Below are positions 22,201-33,600 of a DNA stretch of 64,000 bases, piece by piece. The translations under genes and the position numbers were made by a program. The DNA is from Deuterostichococcus epilithicus (lineage: Eukaryota; Chlorophyta; Trebouxiophyceae; Prasiolales; Stichococcaceae). The DNA lies in contig JAVTLE010000003.1 of the NCBI GenBank assembly GCA_033439295.1, positions 2,480,001 through 2,544,000 on the forward strand. The letters are read 5' to 3'. Position 1 is the first letter of the stretch; the number at the start of each line of letters is the position of its first letter. The notes below the pieces were generated by a model that worked only from the letters and a program-made list of their open reading frames with translations, did no database searches and was not told where the DNA came from.

Positions 22201-23895
22201 GGCAGCCACATGGCCAGCTGTCGCAGCACGCCCAGCCACGCGCCTGCAGGCAGGGTTGGGTTTCAGGGGCAGTGTGTCAGCGCCCTCTGTTCTGACCAAG
22301 CAGGTGATCCAGGACAGCCCACGCCCCAGGGGCGATTGCGGAAGCAGGCACCGCTGTCGCCGCCACGCCTTTCCTGACAATCCAGCCTGACCACAGCGGG
22401 CCGCCTCGCAAGCCCTTCACCCTGGACCCCCTCGCCAGGGGCACCTGTGCTGTCGGAGCTGCCGCTCTCGTAGATGGACAGGTAGACGCTGCGCTGCGGG
22501 AAGTAGACCAGCAGCGCCGCCAGCTGGAGGATGAGGTGCGGCATGAGAGCCGCTGCGTCCTTCAGGTTTGCCGCGACCAGCAGCTTGCCGTACCTGTGCC
22601 CGTAGCACCACATGTCAGGAGTCCAGACTTGCCGCGACCAGCAGCCTGCCATACCTGTGCGCGCAGCACTGCAGGTTAACGGTGGCAGCTGCGGCTGCCT
22701 GCAGCTGCCTTCTGCGGGCTGAGGTGCGGCGACAGCGTCCCTCCACAGTTGCATGTTGGCGGCCCCTATGAGCAGCTGCCGACACCTGCTCGGATGGCTT
22801 TGCGCTATGACCGGAAGGCTGCTGCCGGTTGCAAGCTTGGACATTTCCGTGCGCGGTGTCGGCACGTCTGCATTCCTTGTCCCGCTGTGCGGTGGCACCC
22901 CTTTGCTCACCGGGCCGGCTCGGCGGGCAGGGTTGGATCCCAGGGACACGGCAGCGTCGGCGACGCCGCCTGCAGGCCCACCACGAGTTTCGCCAGCTCC
23001 TGCTGCAGTGCCGGGTCTGGGCCGACGCCGGCCGTTGCCGCTGCCGCACGGCCCGGCAGCAGGCCCGCCTCAATGAGCACCCGCGCCAGCGCTGCTGCGA
23101 CTTCCTGCCGCTTGTGCTTGTGCAGCTCCGCGCCTTCCACCTGCCTGCAGCACCACCCAACACAGGATAGGGCCGTGCAACCTGTGCCGTGTGCGCACGT
23201 TTGACATTGCCGTCACGCGTAACACCAATCCGAGATGCACTGCCGCGTGCATGCATGGATGCTTGACAGGGTGCGTATCATCCATGTCTGGGGGTGGGCG
23301 GCTGCTGGGCTGTTGACCAAGCCGCACAAATCAAGGAACAAGACACACACATCAAAGGTTCAAGACCTGAGCATCTCTGAGGCGGCCAGCAGCGAGTCGC
23401 GGGAGCCAGCGTCCAGGCCGGCCTTGAGCACTTGCCGCGCGGCGCCCGGCGGCCGCCGCACAAGCAGGAAGTAGGCTACCAGCAGCAGCATCTGCGATGC
23501 AAGACACAGCATGCACTGGTGAGACGGGCGCCGTGCTGAAAGCGGACGGCATGATGACATAGCCACGGGGGCGCAATGCATCACGCTGCGGGCATTCCCG
23601 CTGCTGAACTGTGCAGCAGGGCAGCCGACGGCATGTCGCCTGGACCGATTGGCCACGCGCTTGCCAAAGTGGTTGGCGGTTAAAGTAACTGGTTCCAGGC
23701 GCAGGGATGGCAGCACACCGCGCCCCAAACCGCGCCGAGGGCCCTTCGGCGCGGCTTCCTGCCGCCAGTGCCGCGACCCCGCAGCGGAGGCGACGGCGGC
23801 CGGGACGGCATGAGGGCTTGGGGCTCTGATGCTCCGGCTGGCTTAATGCCGCGGCCACTGCGCTGCGTCTGCTGCATGCCGTCAGCGTCTGCCAT
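19272..23895 (-). CDS. CMT1-like GT69 glycosyltransferase, type II membrane protein
   Basis: Resembles the cryptococcal alpha-1,3-mannosyltransferase CMT1 family (GT69), which uses a nucleotide sugar in the secretory pathway. Exons: 23719-23895, 23367-23491, 22950-23144, 22445-22593, 22092-22243, 21735-21884, 21225-21359, 20853-21052, 20111-20216, 19540-19680, 19272-19388. All phases join, giving about 548 residues. Order of features: an Arg/Pro-rich cytoplasmic tail, a signal anchor (MLLLVAYFLLV), a stem, then YGKLLVAANL, VYLSIYESGSSDST, DRIAFLAGVRNAAL, DRVVFLNDVWACAGD (the D-containing motif of the family), ACGMDFDRP, YDSWVTRD, GECAASECSLLCADYARLG, and a cysteine-bearing end (VDCCSLRPE). 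The donor after 22092 must be GC to keep phase. Eight ambiguous bases fall in the 20853-21052 exon and one (20258) in the next intron. The acceptor substrate in an alga is unknown. Confidence 0.83.
19753..19792 (-). repeat. Decoy copy of GT69 exon-10 start
   Basis: It repeats 19654-19693, the acceptor and first exon bases of exon 19540-19680, offset by 99 bp into the upstream intron. The minus-strand copy keeps the AAGCGCAG acceptor followed by a GCGCACGCGCC exon-like start. Confidence 0.75.
22627..22672 (-). repeat. Decoy copy of GT69 exon-4 start
   Basis: It repeats 22566-22611 at an offset of 61 bp: the CACAG acceptor plus about 36 bp encoding YG(K/R)LLVAA. In the copy the frame runs into TGA a few codons later, so its use would truncate the protein. 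A weaker, inverted look-alike occurs at about 22799-22840. Confidence 0.85.
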
Positions 23896-24613
23896 CAGCT
23901 CTCGGCACAGTGCTGAGGAGCGTCATGCGCGCGAGGTGATCGGCTGGCACTGCAAGCTGACACTCGCAGGCATCCATGAGGTTACTGTCTGCCTGCAGCA
24001 GCAAAGCAAAGGCTGTGCGCCGCGCTTTCTGCAGAGAGCGATCTGCGACTTCGTGACCTGTCGACCTTGTGTGGCACCGGCGACGATTTGAATAGCGTGC
24101 AAGCTACTCCGCCCTCAATTCTTCAGGCAGCAGGCTGCACAAAGGGTGCGTTCGCCAAGTGCGTGCACGGACTCTGTGAAGACGGAATGAACTCGGGGCC
24201 AATAGGGATGCGGAGTGCTTGTATCCGTGGAATGCTGATACGCTCAACAATGATTGTGAGCAAGATCAGACACTGATTCAGCCGCGGCTGAGATGTGCCC
24301 TACATCTTGCGAAAGCAACGCCGGGGACGCTCAGGAAGCTGACATGGTTCACACTTCACACTCTTCTCCGCATTCCGCATTCCGCAATTTGCACAAGCTT
24401 ACCAATCGGTGACCTGGCGGCCGAGTCGTGATCATGCACGCCGGGTGGGGGTGGCGAATTGGCCATCACGACTGATGCCAATCAGCCGTTCGCGCCTACA
24501 AACACAACGGTGGCTGATCGAGCGTGCCCAGCCTGCGCTATACATACCAATCAGCAGGCATCGCAGAGCGTCCTGCTACTCCCCACGCGCCTAAGAGGTC
24601 ATCACAAACCACC
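23896..24613. promoter_or_regulatory. Divergent promoter GT69 / EMC1 with CCAAT boxes
   Basis: This 718-bp region separates two outward-facing ATGs. CCAAT pentamers lie at 24402-24406, 24478-24482 and 24547-24551 on the + strand, and at 24458-24462 on the - strand. They cluster within 150 bp, 63-212 bp upstream of the EMC1 start. CCAAT is the NF-Y binding core, and clustering suggests a genuine promoter, though this is inference. No coding exon is seen. Confidence 0.6.
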
Positions 24614-27600
24614 ATGGCCGCAGCGCCTCGGCGCCGGCGCCTGCCGCTGGCCTTTGCGTTCCTGGCAGCGGCTGCGCTGCTGCCAGAAGCTTCAGCCCTC
24701 ATCAGGGAGACGCAGCTGGGGGAGGTGGACTGGCACCGCCAGTTCGTGGGCCAGGTCACGCGCGCGGAGTTTGCGCCGGGCGCTCGGCCAAGGGTGTTTG
24801 TGGCCACCGCCGCGAGTGTGGTCGCCTGCCTCAACCTGCGCGATGGCGACATCGTCTGGCGCCAGGTGGGCCGCTGCCGCCTTGTCTGCACCATTCGGAT
24901 TCGGACCCGCTGACATGAGCACGACACTTCTCTGCTGTGCATGACAAGCGGCATGATGCACTGAGAAGCCTCTGCGGGACGCCTCACGGGGACCTGGCGA
25001 CTTGCAATCGCGACAGGTGCTCGACGCGGACGACGGCATCGAGGCGCTGGCGCTGCTGGAGGCGCCGTCCGGCGCCGTCGTGACGCTGTCCGGCGGCATG
25101 CTGCGGGCCTGGGCCGCTGCCGACGGCGCGCTGCTGTGGGAGCACCACCTGCCGGGCGCGCTGCCGCCGCCGCCGCTGTCTCCAGCTGGTGGAGACGGTG
25201 ATGGCGATACCAGCCTGCCGCCCGGGGCGCAGCGGGATGCCGCGGCGGCGGGTGCCGCTGCGGCCGGGGGCGCCGGCGGAAATGCGGCGCTTGCAGTGCT
25301 GCCGGCCGGCGAGGGGCGGGCAGCGCCGCTCGTGGCGGTGCTTATTGGCAGCACCGTGCATGTGAGTGGGCATCCAACAAGCACCACTTCTGCAGCGACC
25401 ATGAGCAAAGTGCAGCGGCGCTGCAGATGATCTGCTGCAAGTGCACTGTCCGCTGCCTTGCACACCAGCTTGCCCCCGCCAGTCGTGCATCTGGCCAGCG
25501 ATGCTTCTCTCTGACCTGGAAGATGCCGCAGCTGATGCGAACCCCAAGGCTGATTCCCCAAGTGGGTGCCCCGTTCTGGCACAGGGCATTACTGTCGGCA
25601 GCGGTGGCGCCACGCTCGCCTGGAGCCTGCCGCTCGAGGGCTGGGAAGCCGCGACGGACGTGCAGCTGGCGGCTGGTCCCGCCGGCATCACCGCTGCCGG
25701 CCTGGTGCAGGGGTGCGCTCTGGAGTCCTGATGCACCGAAAAACCTATCCTCCGTTCATGGCCGCCAGGGCACCTTCCATACAAGACAAGCTCAAGCTCA
25801 ACTGCCTGGGGAAAGCTGTTGTGCCTTGATTTCCTGCTCAGGCTGTCACCGCCTCTCCTCCTTCGGGCCGGCAACGGCCTCCGGGTCAAGGGCGACAATA
25901 TTCTGAATCATGCCCTTGCCGACTGTTGATGCCGTGCCGCCCCGCACCTGACGCCTGGTGTGCCTGGCTGGTGTGTCAGGGGCACCTCGCTGGGTGTCGC
26001 GCACATCGAGCTGGCATCCGACGGCGGCGCCTCCGTCACGCGGGCACAGGCGCTGGCCACGGGACATGACCTGCAGGTGGCGCCTCTGAGGTCTCACTAG
26101 TCTGCCGGCAGCTCAAGCTCTCAAACAGTCACATGCGGCTCTCCATTGGCAGCTCGTGACACGAACGGGGTGTTCACGGTAGCTTGTCTCGTGCGAGGTA
26201 GTGCACATGCCTGCCTGATGGCGAACATGCCCCAGCGTGTGGCGTGTCTTCTGTGTCTTGGGTCTGACGCCCATCCCTGACGGAGACATCCGTTATCTGC
26301 GTTGCTGCAGGGGCCACTGCACCTGGGTGCTGACGGCATCGCATCAGCGCTGACATCCAGGGGCGACCTGCTGTGTTCCGCAAGCGTGGCCGGTGCGGAC
26401 CGTCCGATACAAATCTGCTGCAGTTCTTGGTCGTGTATAGTACAAAATTCCTCTGTAAATCACTGTCACCTGACACGCTCACGACATTTTTCTGCACAGT
26501 TGCGCCTTCGCATTTCCCAGCAGCAATCTGAAACCCATTCCCGCGCACGTGCCGCAGGTGGAGACATCGTCGACTGCCGAAGAGTGCCGGAGGGCCTTGG
26601 CGCCAAGCCCCGCGTCCTGCCGGTCGCCAACGTCACAGGCGGCGTCCTGCTGCACACAGGCGACGGCGTTGCGGTGCTGCAGCCTGGCTCCGGCGACGCT
26701 GCAGCTGTGTTTGCGGGTGCGTCTGAGCTGTGCCTCATTGGAGTCCCAAGGCGCAGCAGCCTGCAGGCACAGGCACATCCACCCGGAGGGGCCAGGCCAG
26801 CATGTTGGGCAGACCACTGCAGGCCGCTCCGTGCCTGCAGAGCCCGCAGCAAGCGGTAGCTTCACGCCTGTGATGCCAGCCGGCATTTTCACGCCTGCAA
26901 CGCCGACCCCTGCGATGCCGACCCCAACACTGACGTCCGCAGGCGCGACAGCGGCGTCAGACGTGGTGCAGTCGCGCGCGGGGCCGGTGCTGGCCCTCGC
27001 CGGCGCCGATGGCGGCGCACGCTGGACGAAGGTGGTCCGCACCGCCGGCTGGCAGGTGAATGTTTTGTGCCAAGCGCTTGACGGGGACAGCGCTGAAAAC
27101 TCGCTGAAGAAGCCCGGCAACAGGGACCACGTCCTGTATGCCAGGGCTTGCCTTCATCTCCGCTGCGCCACAATCTCTAAACCCTAAACTCTAAAGCAGG
27201 GAGCAGCACTGCCGCCGCTCGGCGTCTTCTTCAACCGAAGGCTGGGGCGTTGGCCTGTTGCTTGGTCTGTGCCTTGACCGTCGCAGAAACTCGCGCGCAA
27301 CCGCAGACCGCACGGCGCCCAGCCGGTCGTCGGCGAGGAGCAGGCGGAACATACTGTGTGCTGGATGCCTTGGGGGACCGCCTGAACTGCTCAACATCGT
27401 GGTGCTAGACTTGGCAGGTCATCTTGGCCGGTCACCAGGGTGGAGTGTCTGGAGGTCGCCTGCCTTTCGAATCTTTCATAGGACGTCGTTGCTTCGCCTG
27501 CCTGACTGTCTTCTCGATCCTGCACGAGGTCGTGAGCGAGGAGCGCGTGGAAGGTGCGGGCCTGCTGGACGCGGGGGGGCAGCCGCTGCCGGTGGTGGCC

Positions 27601-30600
27601 GCGGCACTTGGCGCCTTCCGTCGCAAGGACGACCAGCCAGGCTTCAGGCGCGTTGAGACTTCCGAGGCTCAGCAGTTCCCGGTGATTGTCCAAGTGTCTA
27701 CTGCAGTTGTGGCTGGCGCACTGGCGACGCTGGCAGAACAGCACTATAGCATTGGTGAAGCGGAGTGGCCTGATATGGCACAGGAACCTTCGTCCAAGGC
27801 CCTCATCCGTGCGCCGTGATCGTCCCTCACTCGTCTATCGGCAGGGGCCCAGCGATGCTGATAGACCGCCCAACGGCGCTGCTGCAGGGGCGCCGTCACT
27901 GCAAGTTGAAGTGATATCCAGATGGTATACTGTCTCGACAGAACCGTTCACGCTTCTCGGCTTGGCAGGGTGCTGGCAATGCTGGCGGACCACACCACGG
28001 CGCTGCTGCAGGGGCGCCGTCACTGCAGTCTGGAGTGGCATCAATCGTGTTTCAACATGACCATCCATGCTTCATGTCTCGGCAGGGTGCTGGCGATGCT
28101 GGGCGACCACACCACGGCGCTGCTGCAGCAGGGCGTGCTGGTGTGGGCGCGGCCGGAGGCCCTCGCCGGCGTGCTGGCGACGCGCTTCGTGGAGCTGCCG
28201 TCCAGGGCCGCCGGCGGCGTCGCGCCGCTGCGCTCGCCGCTGAGCCTGCGGGAGCGGCTCGACTTCCAGCTCCTGAGCCTCAAGGCGCGCTTTAAACCCT
28301 AATCTCGTTCGTGGAGGCGCGCAGACCCTGCCGCAAAGCACCGGCTGCAGACGACCAGCGAACAGGCGGTCGTCTTGGCTGCAGCAACACCCTGAAAACT
28401 CCGAGTCCCGATCTGGTAAGCGTGATGCGGCGCTGCATAGAGTGCTCTGAAAGGCTGCCGATGCAGGCCTGGGCACGAACTCAAGCATGCATCCCACACT
28501 GCTGTGGCACAGGACATTGCGATCCTGGGCGAGCCGCTCAAGCCGGCTGCGCTGCTGCACGACCTCTGGGCGTCTGCACAAACATGCCGGGCTGGAGCTG
28601 ATGCAGACGTGCCCTAACCCCCGACGTGGCCGTTGTCATGCGCAGGACAGTGTGATGCTGGCCAAGCCGGCCGAGACGGCGGCGCTGCAGGCGCGGCGCT
28701 CCGAGCTGAGCACCAAGCACCTGCCGACGCGCGATGGCAACGGCTTCCGCCGCCTCCTGCTGCTGCTGACCGCCTCGGGTGCGCCTGCAGCGCGCACGGT
28801 CGACACCGAGGCCGTCCACAGCTTGCATGTGCCTGCAAAGAACATGGTCGAAACCGTGGCTGTCCCATAGCTTCCATGCGAGAGGCATTCTGGGCCGGTT
28901 TGCACCAGTGCCGCGGCGTGTGCACCCTCATTTCCGTCGCCATAGGGCCGGATCCCGGCTGCAACGTGACCTGGAGGCCGCTGAGAATGAGACCCTGAAC
29001 CCTTGGATCCGGGAGCCAAACAAGCTCCTCCACGAACGGTGCAGGTAAGCTTGCGGCACTGCACAACGGTGGCGGCGGCGTGGTCTGGTCCGCAGACTTT
29101 GGGCCGCCGACGGACGGACAGCTGTATGGCAAGGCATCCGCGCAGCTGTTGCCCTGGCGGTCGGCGCACGATACCCAGCACGCGCCCGAGGTGCGGAGCT
29201 GTTACTGTTGCCCCACAGGGGAGCGCCATTCCTTATTTCGTACTTTCCCCTGCTCCCTCGACAGCAGACAGCAGCTGCTGTGCGTCATTTTTCTGAGGGT
29301 TCGGGCAACCAGTCGCTCCTGGGTCTCATGGCAGCAGACCTCAGCAAGTGTCCTCTGCTGCCGCTTCAAGCAGGGTTGTGACTGATTTCCAGACCTCCGC
29401 TGCCGATGCCTCGTTTGGTGCCTCACCACCATTATCGACGCCTCATTGACGCCTCATCAAATGAGCTATTCCTCGTTAACACCTCAGTCAGAAGCGAATG
29501 GGAAGCCGAGGTCCTTCACGGCTGGCGGCGGCACGTGAATTGTACCCAGGCTGCCTGTGTCCACTACAGGTCCTGGTGCTGCTGAGGCACGGGCCCGGCA
29601 CCACGCTGGCGGCGACAGTGAATGCACACACAGGGCGTGTGCTCACGCAAGACGTGCTCCCGATGGAGGTGACACAGGTGGGCAGAGACACAACCCTGCC
29701 CTGCCATGCACGATTTGGAAGACAGCTCTGCTGCCAGAACCGGATCGCTGGTTGGGTCTTAAACAGACCCCTTCACTCACACGCCGCTCCTTACCCAGCA
29801 CTCTGCGTCAGCAGCCGTCGTCTTCTGTCGTCCTTCCCTGTCATCCTTCCCTTGTGACACAAACAGCGACGGTGCTGATTGCCTGTCATGCGGCGCACAC
29901 CTGTTGGAAGACGATCGATTGCACAAGGCGGTGCTGCTGAGCGCACAAGCCTCTACTCTTCCCGAGTGCTGTGACTTTTTCCTTACATAAAAACCACCAA
30001 TCCAGATGGAAGTTGAAGCAAAGCTCTTGCCTCCCGCCAGGCTCGATGGCCCGCCGCCGAGCAGCGGGTGTACCTGCTGTCAGCTTGCGGATTTTCCGAC
30101 TGCTCATGTCGACGCCTGCCTCATGTTGGTAACCCCTATACCCTATTCAATTTGCCAGGTGCTGGAAGTGCCGCGCTCCGTCAGGGAGGGCGCTGCCGAG
30201 CAGCGAGTGTTCCTGCTGGCGGCGCCGCCTCCGGCGCCTGGCGGCGCGCCGACGCTGTCGGTGATGCCTGACTCGCCGGCGGCTCGCGCAGCGGCGGCCG
30301 CCGCCGCGCCGGCCATGAACTTCTGGCAGGCCGACGCTGCCACCGGTGCGTTTCCTTGCGCACCCACGACCTGTAAAGCAAGCCTGTGTGCTATGCGCTG
30401 CACTGATGAAGGCTGGCATGGTCGCTCATACCGCAGCGAGACTCTTTCCGCTCCGACTGCCGGGGCGCTGTGAGCATGTCACCGGCTCATGGATGTCGGC
30501 CCAACGATTCCGCTCCTCCTGCGCTGGTCTGGTAGTAAACACCCGTGGCCATGAGATGTGACCGGCTAGCTGCAGCCGACCAGGGGATACTGAGTACAAA

Positions 30601-33600
30601 CTTAGTGTCCCCTGATCCGGCTGGTGAGGCCTGGTGTGTGTGTGTGTGTGTGTGGTCACGATGCCTCGTCAGCATGCAGTGTCCTGCCCAAACACTGCCT
30701 GCGACGGTGACTCTGCGGCCTCATCCCCCCCCCTCCCCATTCTGCGCAGGCGTGCTGCGCGGCTGGGGCCNGGACGGCCAGCTGCGCGCGGAGGAGCGGT
30801 GGGCGGCGGCGCGCCCCTCGGCGGCGCCGGCGCTGCTGGCGGTGGTGCCGCGCCAGCCCGGCGAGCCGCTGCACACGGCCGCCAAGGTGCAATCGCGGCG
30901 CGGCCGAGTGTGCACAAACGACGCCAAACAATGAAGAACGTGCATGCATGTCACATGGGTGCTTCCGATGGCACGCTCGAATGCGCCGACCTGTGCGGAC
31001 CCCGAGCTGCGTATGGGTTGGTCGGTTGTTTTTGGTACAACACCAATGCTCAGCGCGCTTCCTCTTTCAAGATCGACCGCACCCTCTGCTGCACGCACTC
31101 TGGCGGAGGACTGGCAAAAATGTGGTGCGTCAGCTGCCGCGGCTGTGGGCCACGAGGGCAGCATAGGATGTCAGCGCCCCACAGCGCAGTTCTTGCGAGG
31201 TTTCCTGGCAACACGCGTCCTCCACCAAACAGTCGTCGACACTGTGGAGGGGACTGAAAACCGACCGAGCCATCACCGAGGTCCCTCCTGGTGATCGAGG
31301 CAGTAATGCCCCTAAACCCTGCTGCCTCGACAGGTCCTGGGCGACCGCAGCCTCAAGGTGAAGCACCTCAATCCGCACGCGCTGCTGGTGGCGAGCGGTG
31401 TGCCCAAAGGCCGCCCGGCGCCGCCGGGCGAGCTGCAGCTGCACGTGGACATCCTCGACGCGGTGACTGGGCGGCCGCTCTTCCGCCAAGTCCACCAGGT
31501 GCTGCGGCGCTTCGGGAACGACTCCAGCCGAACATGGATCTCTGCTGCAGATGGTCGCCAATTAACAGTGTATTCCTCTCAATGTGAGGGAACCCCCTCA
31601 GTGTGAGGGAACGCCTGCTGGCGTGCTCGCACAGCAAGCGCTTCTGCAACCTCGTCTGCTTGAAGCAGCGCATGCCGCCCTGAACCCCCAACCCAGCCCA
31701 ATCCCAGTCTCAGAGCTCGAGCGACGCCCTGAGCAGTATGCCGCATCTGTCTGGGCGTCCCGCCCACCGCCTGTCCTGGCTGCTGCAGAACAGCAGCCCC
31801 TGCACTGCCATTCCCCTTGCTGCCTACCTGTGCACCCCTGATAGATTCTGTCCCCGCACCTCCGGTGCAGGGCTGCCGCGGGCCCGTCCACGGCGTGGTG
31901 GCGGACCACTGGGCTGTGTACTCCTACTGGAACGCAGACGAGCGCCGCTCCCAGGTACTACACCCCAAACCCTGAACCACGTGCCCCTTCCTCTTCCCTG
32001 CAATCAGTCGACGTCAGCTCACCGCTACCAGGTCCTTTACACTCCTTGCCGCGCTGGCGTGAAGGACGGCGCGCGCACGCCCATCGACTGTTTCTGGTGG
32101 GGTGAGTGACGCTGTATTGCGTGCTGCTGACGTGCACGCAAGTCATGGTGGCAGAGTCGGGTGCTCCAGGGCGTGTACGCTACCCTCGACGTCAGCAACG
32201 GTGTTACCCAAGATCAGCGTTTCCGATCCCGCACCTCGCTCCCGCAGGTGTCTGTCGTGGAGCTGTATGAGGCCCAAGGCGCCGCCTTCGACCTGCGGGC
32301 GCTGCTCTTCGGCGGCGCCAATCGCACCACATCCGCCTACGCGCCAGCGCCCTTGGAGGTGTGTTTCCAAGAACTAATTCTTTAAGAGAACACCCCACCA
32401 CCTTCGGATCCTTGAGCCTCGCTTGACTGAGCCACGTTGCTTCGACAACCTTCTGGGGGCCTCAAAGCGGCCTGGCTTGCCCGGGAAGCAGTGACGCCCT
32501 GCGGCGCTGTCAGCCCACCGTGGCGAGCGTGCACAGTCCGTGCACAGCACATTCGCTGCACAGCCGGCGGGCTTGCGCGACGCCGCGCTGGGAGGCTGAC
32601 CGCTGTTTGAGACGCTGCGGCTGCCGGCTGCAGCCGCGACGACCACGCGGCGGCGGCCGGAAGTGTTCCGGATATGGACACGATGTCATCATTGCACTTG
32701 GGATTCTGTTTTCATAAAACATATATGAGCCCCGCCTCCTGCAACGCGCGGCCTGCTGTCGCAGGTGCTGAGGGAGAGCTTCTTCTGGAGCGCCCAGGTC
32801 ACAGCGGCGGCGGTGACGACCACCGCCCGTGGCATCACATCCAAGTTCGTGCTGCTGGGCACCGCATCCGACCAGGTACGAGGGTTTAGGGTTCAAACCC
32901 ACAGCGCACAGCTCAAACACAATGATGATGCGTGAACTGCCTGTGCGTTCTCTCACTAGAAATTCGTGCTGCTGGGCACCGCATCCGACCAGGCACGTCC
33001 ATCGCACAGCTCAAAGACAATGCTGATGTGATGGTGGCCTGTGTGCTCTCACCATGAATTTGTGCGGCATCACCCTCGGAGGTCGTGCTGCTGGTCACCG
33101 TATGCGACAAGGTAGGGGCAATGCGAATGAGGCGACACTCAGCAGCTTCAGTAGGTGCTGCAGCGCCAAAGAGGACGTTTGCTGCGAGCCGCAGCCTCGC
33201 CTCATGCGTTGACGTTTTGAAGCACTTGAGAAGAGAGCGAAGGCTGCATGCCCAGTCGTTTGACAACCCAGTGGCGCAGCTGCACAGGGTGCAACTGCAC
33301 ACGTGTGACAGCTGCTTTGACTTTACAACACGGAAGATCGACACGATACAACACGGAAGACACGATGGAGCTTCGTCTCCGTTTCTGTGTACATGATGCA
33401 GAAGCACTTCCTGAACCCGCGGCGGCCCCGCAAGGCGGTCTAGGAGCCAAGACCCGTGCGGAGCAGGAGGAAGCCTGTCCTTGCTGATATCCACAGCTTT
33501 CAATGCAGAGACCCCTAACCCCTCCCCTGCCACAGGTTTACATGGCTGGCAAGTTCTTCTCGGAGCGGCGGAGTTCCCGGCCGTTCCCGCAAGACGGCGG

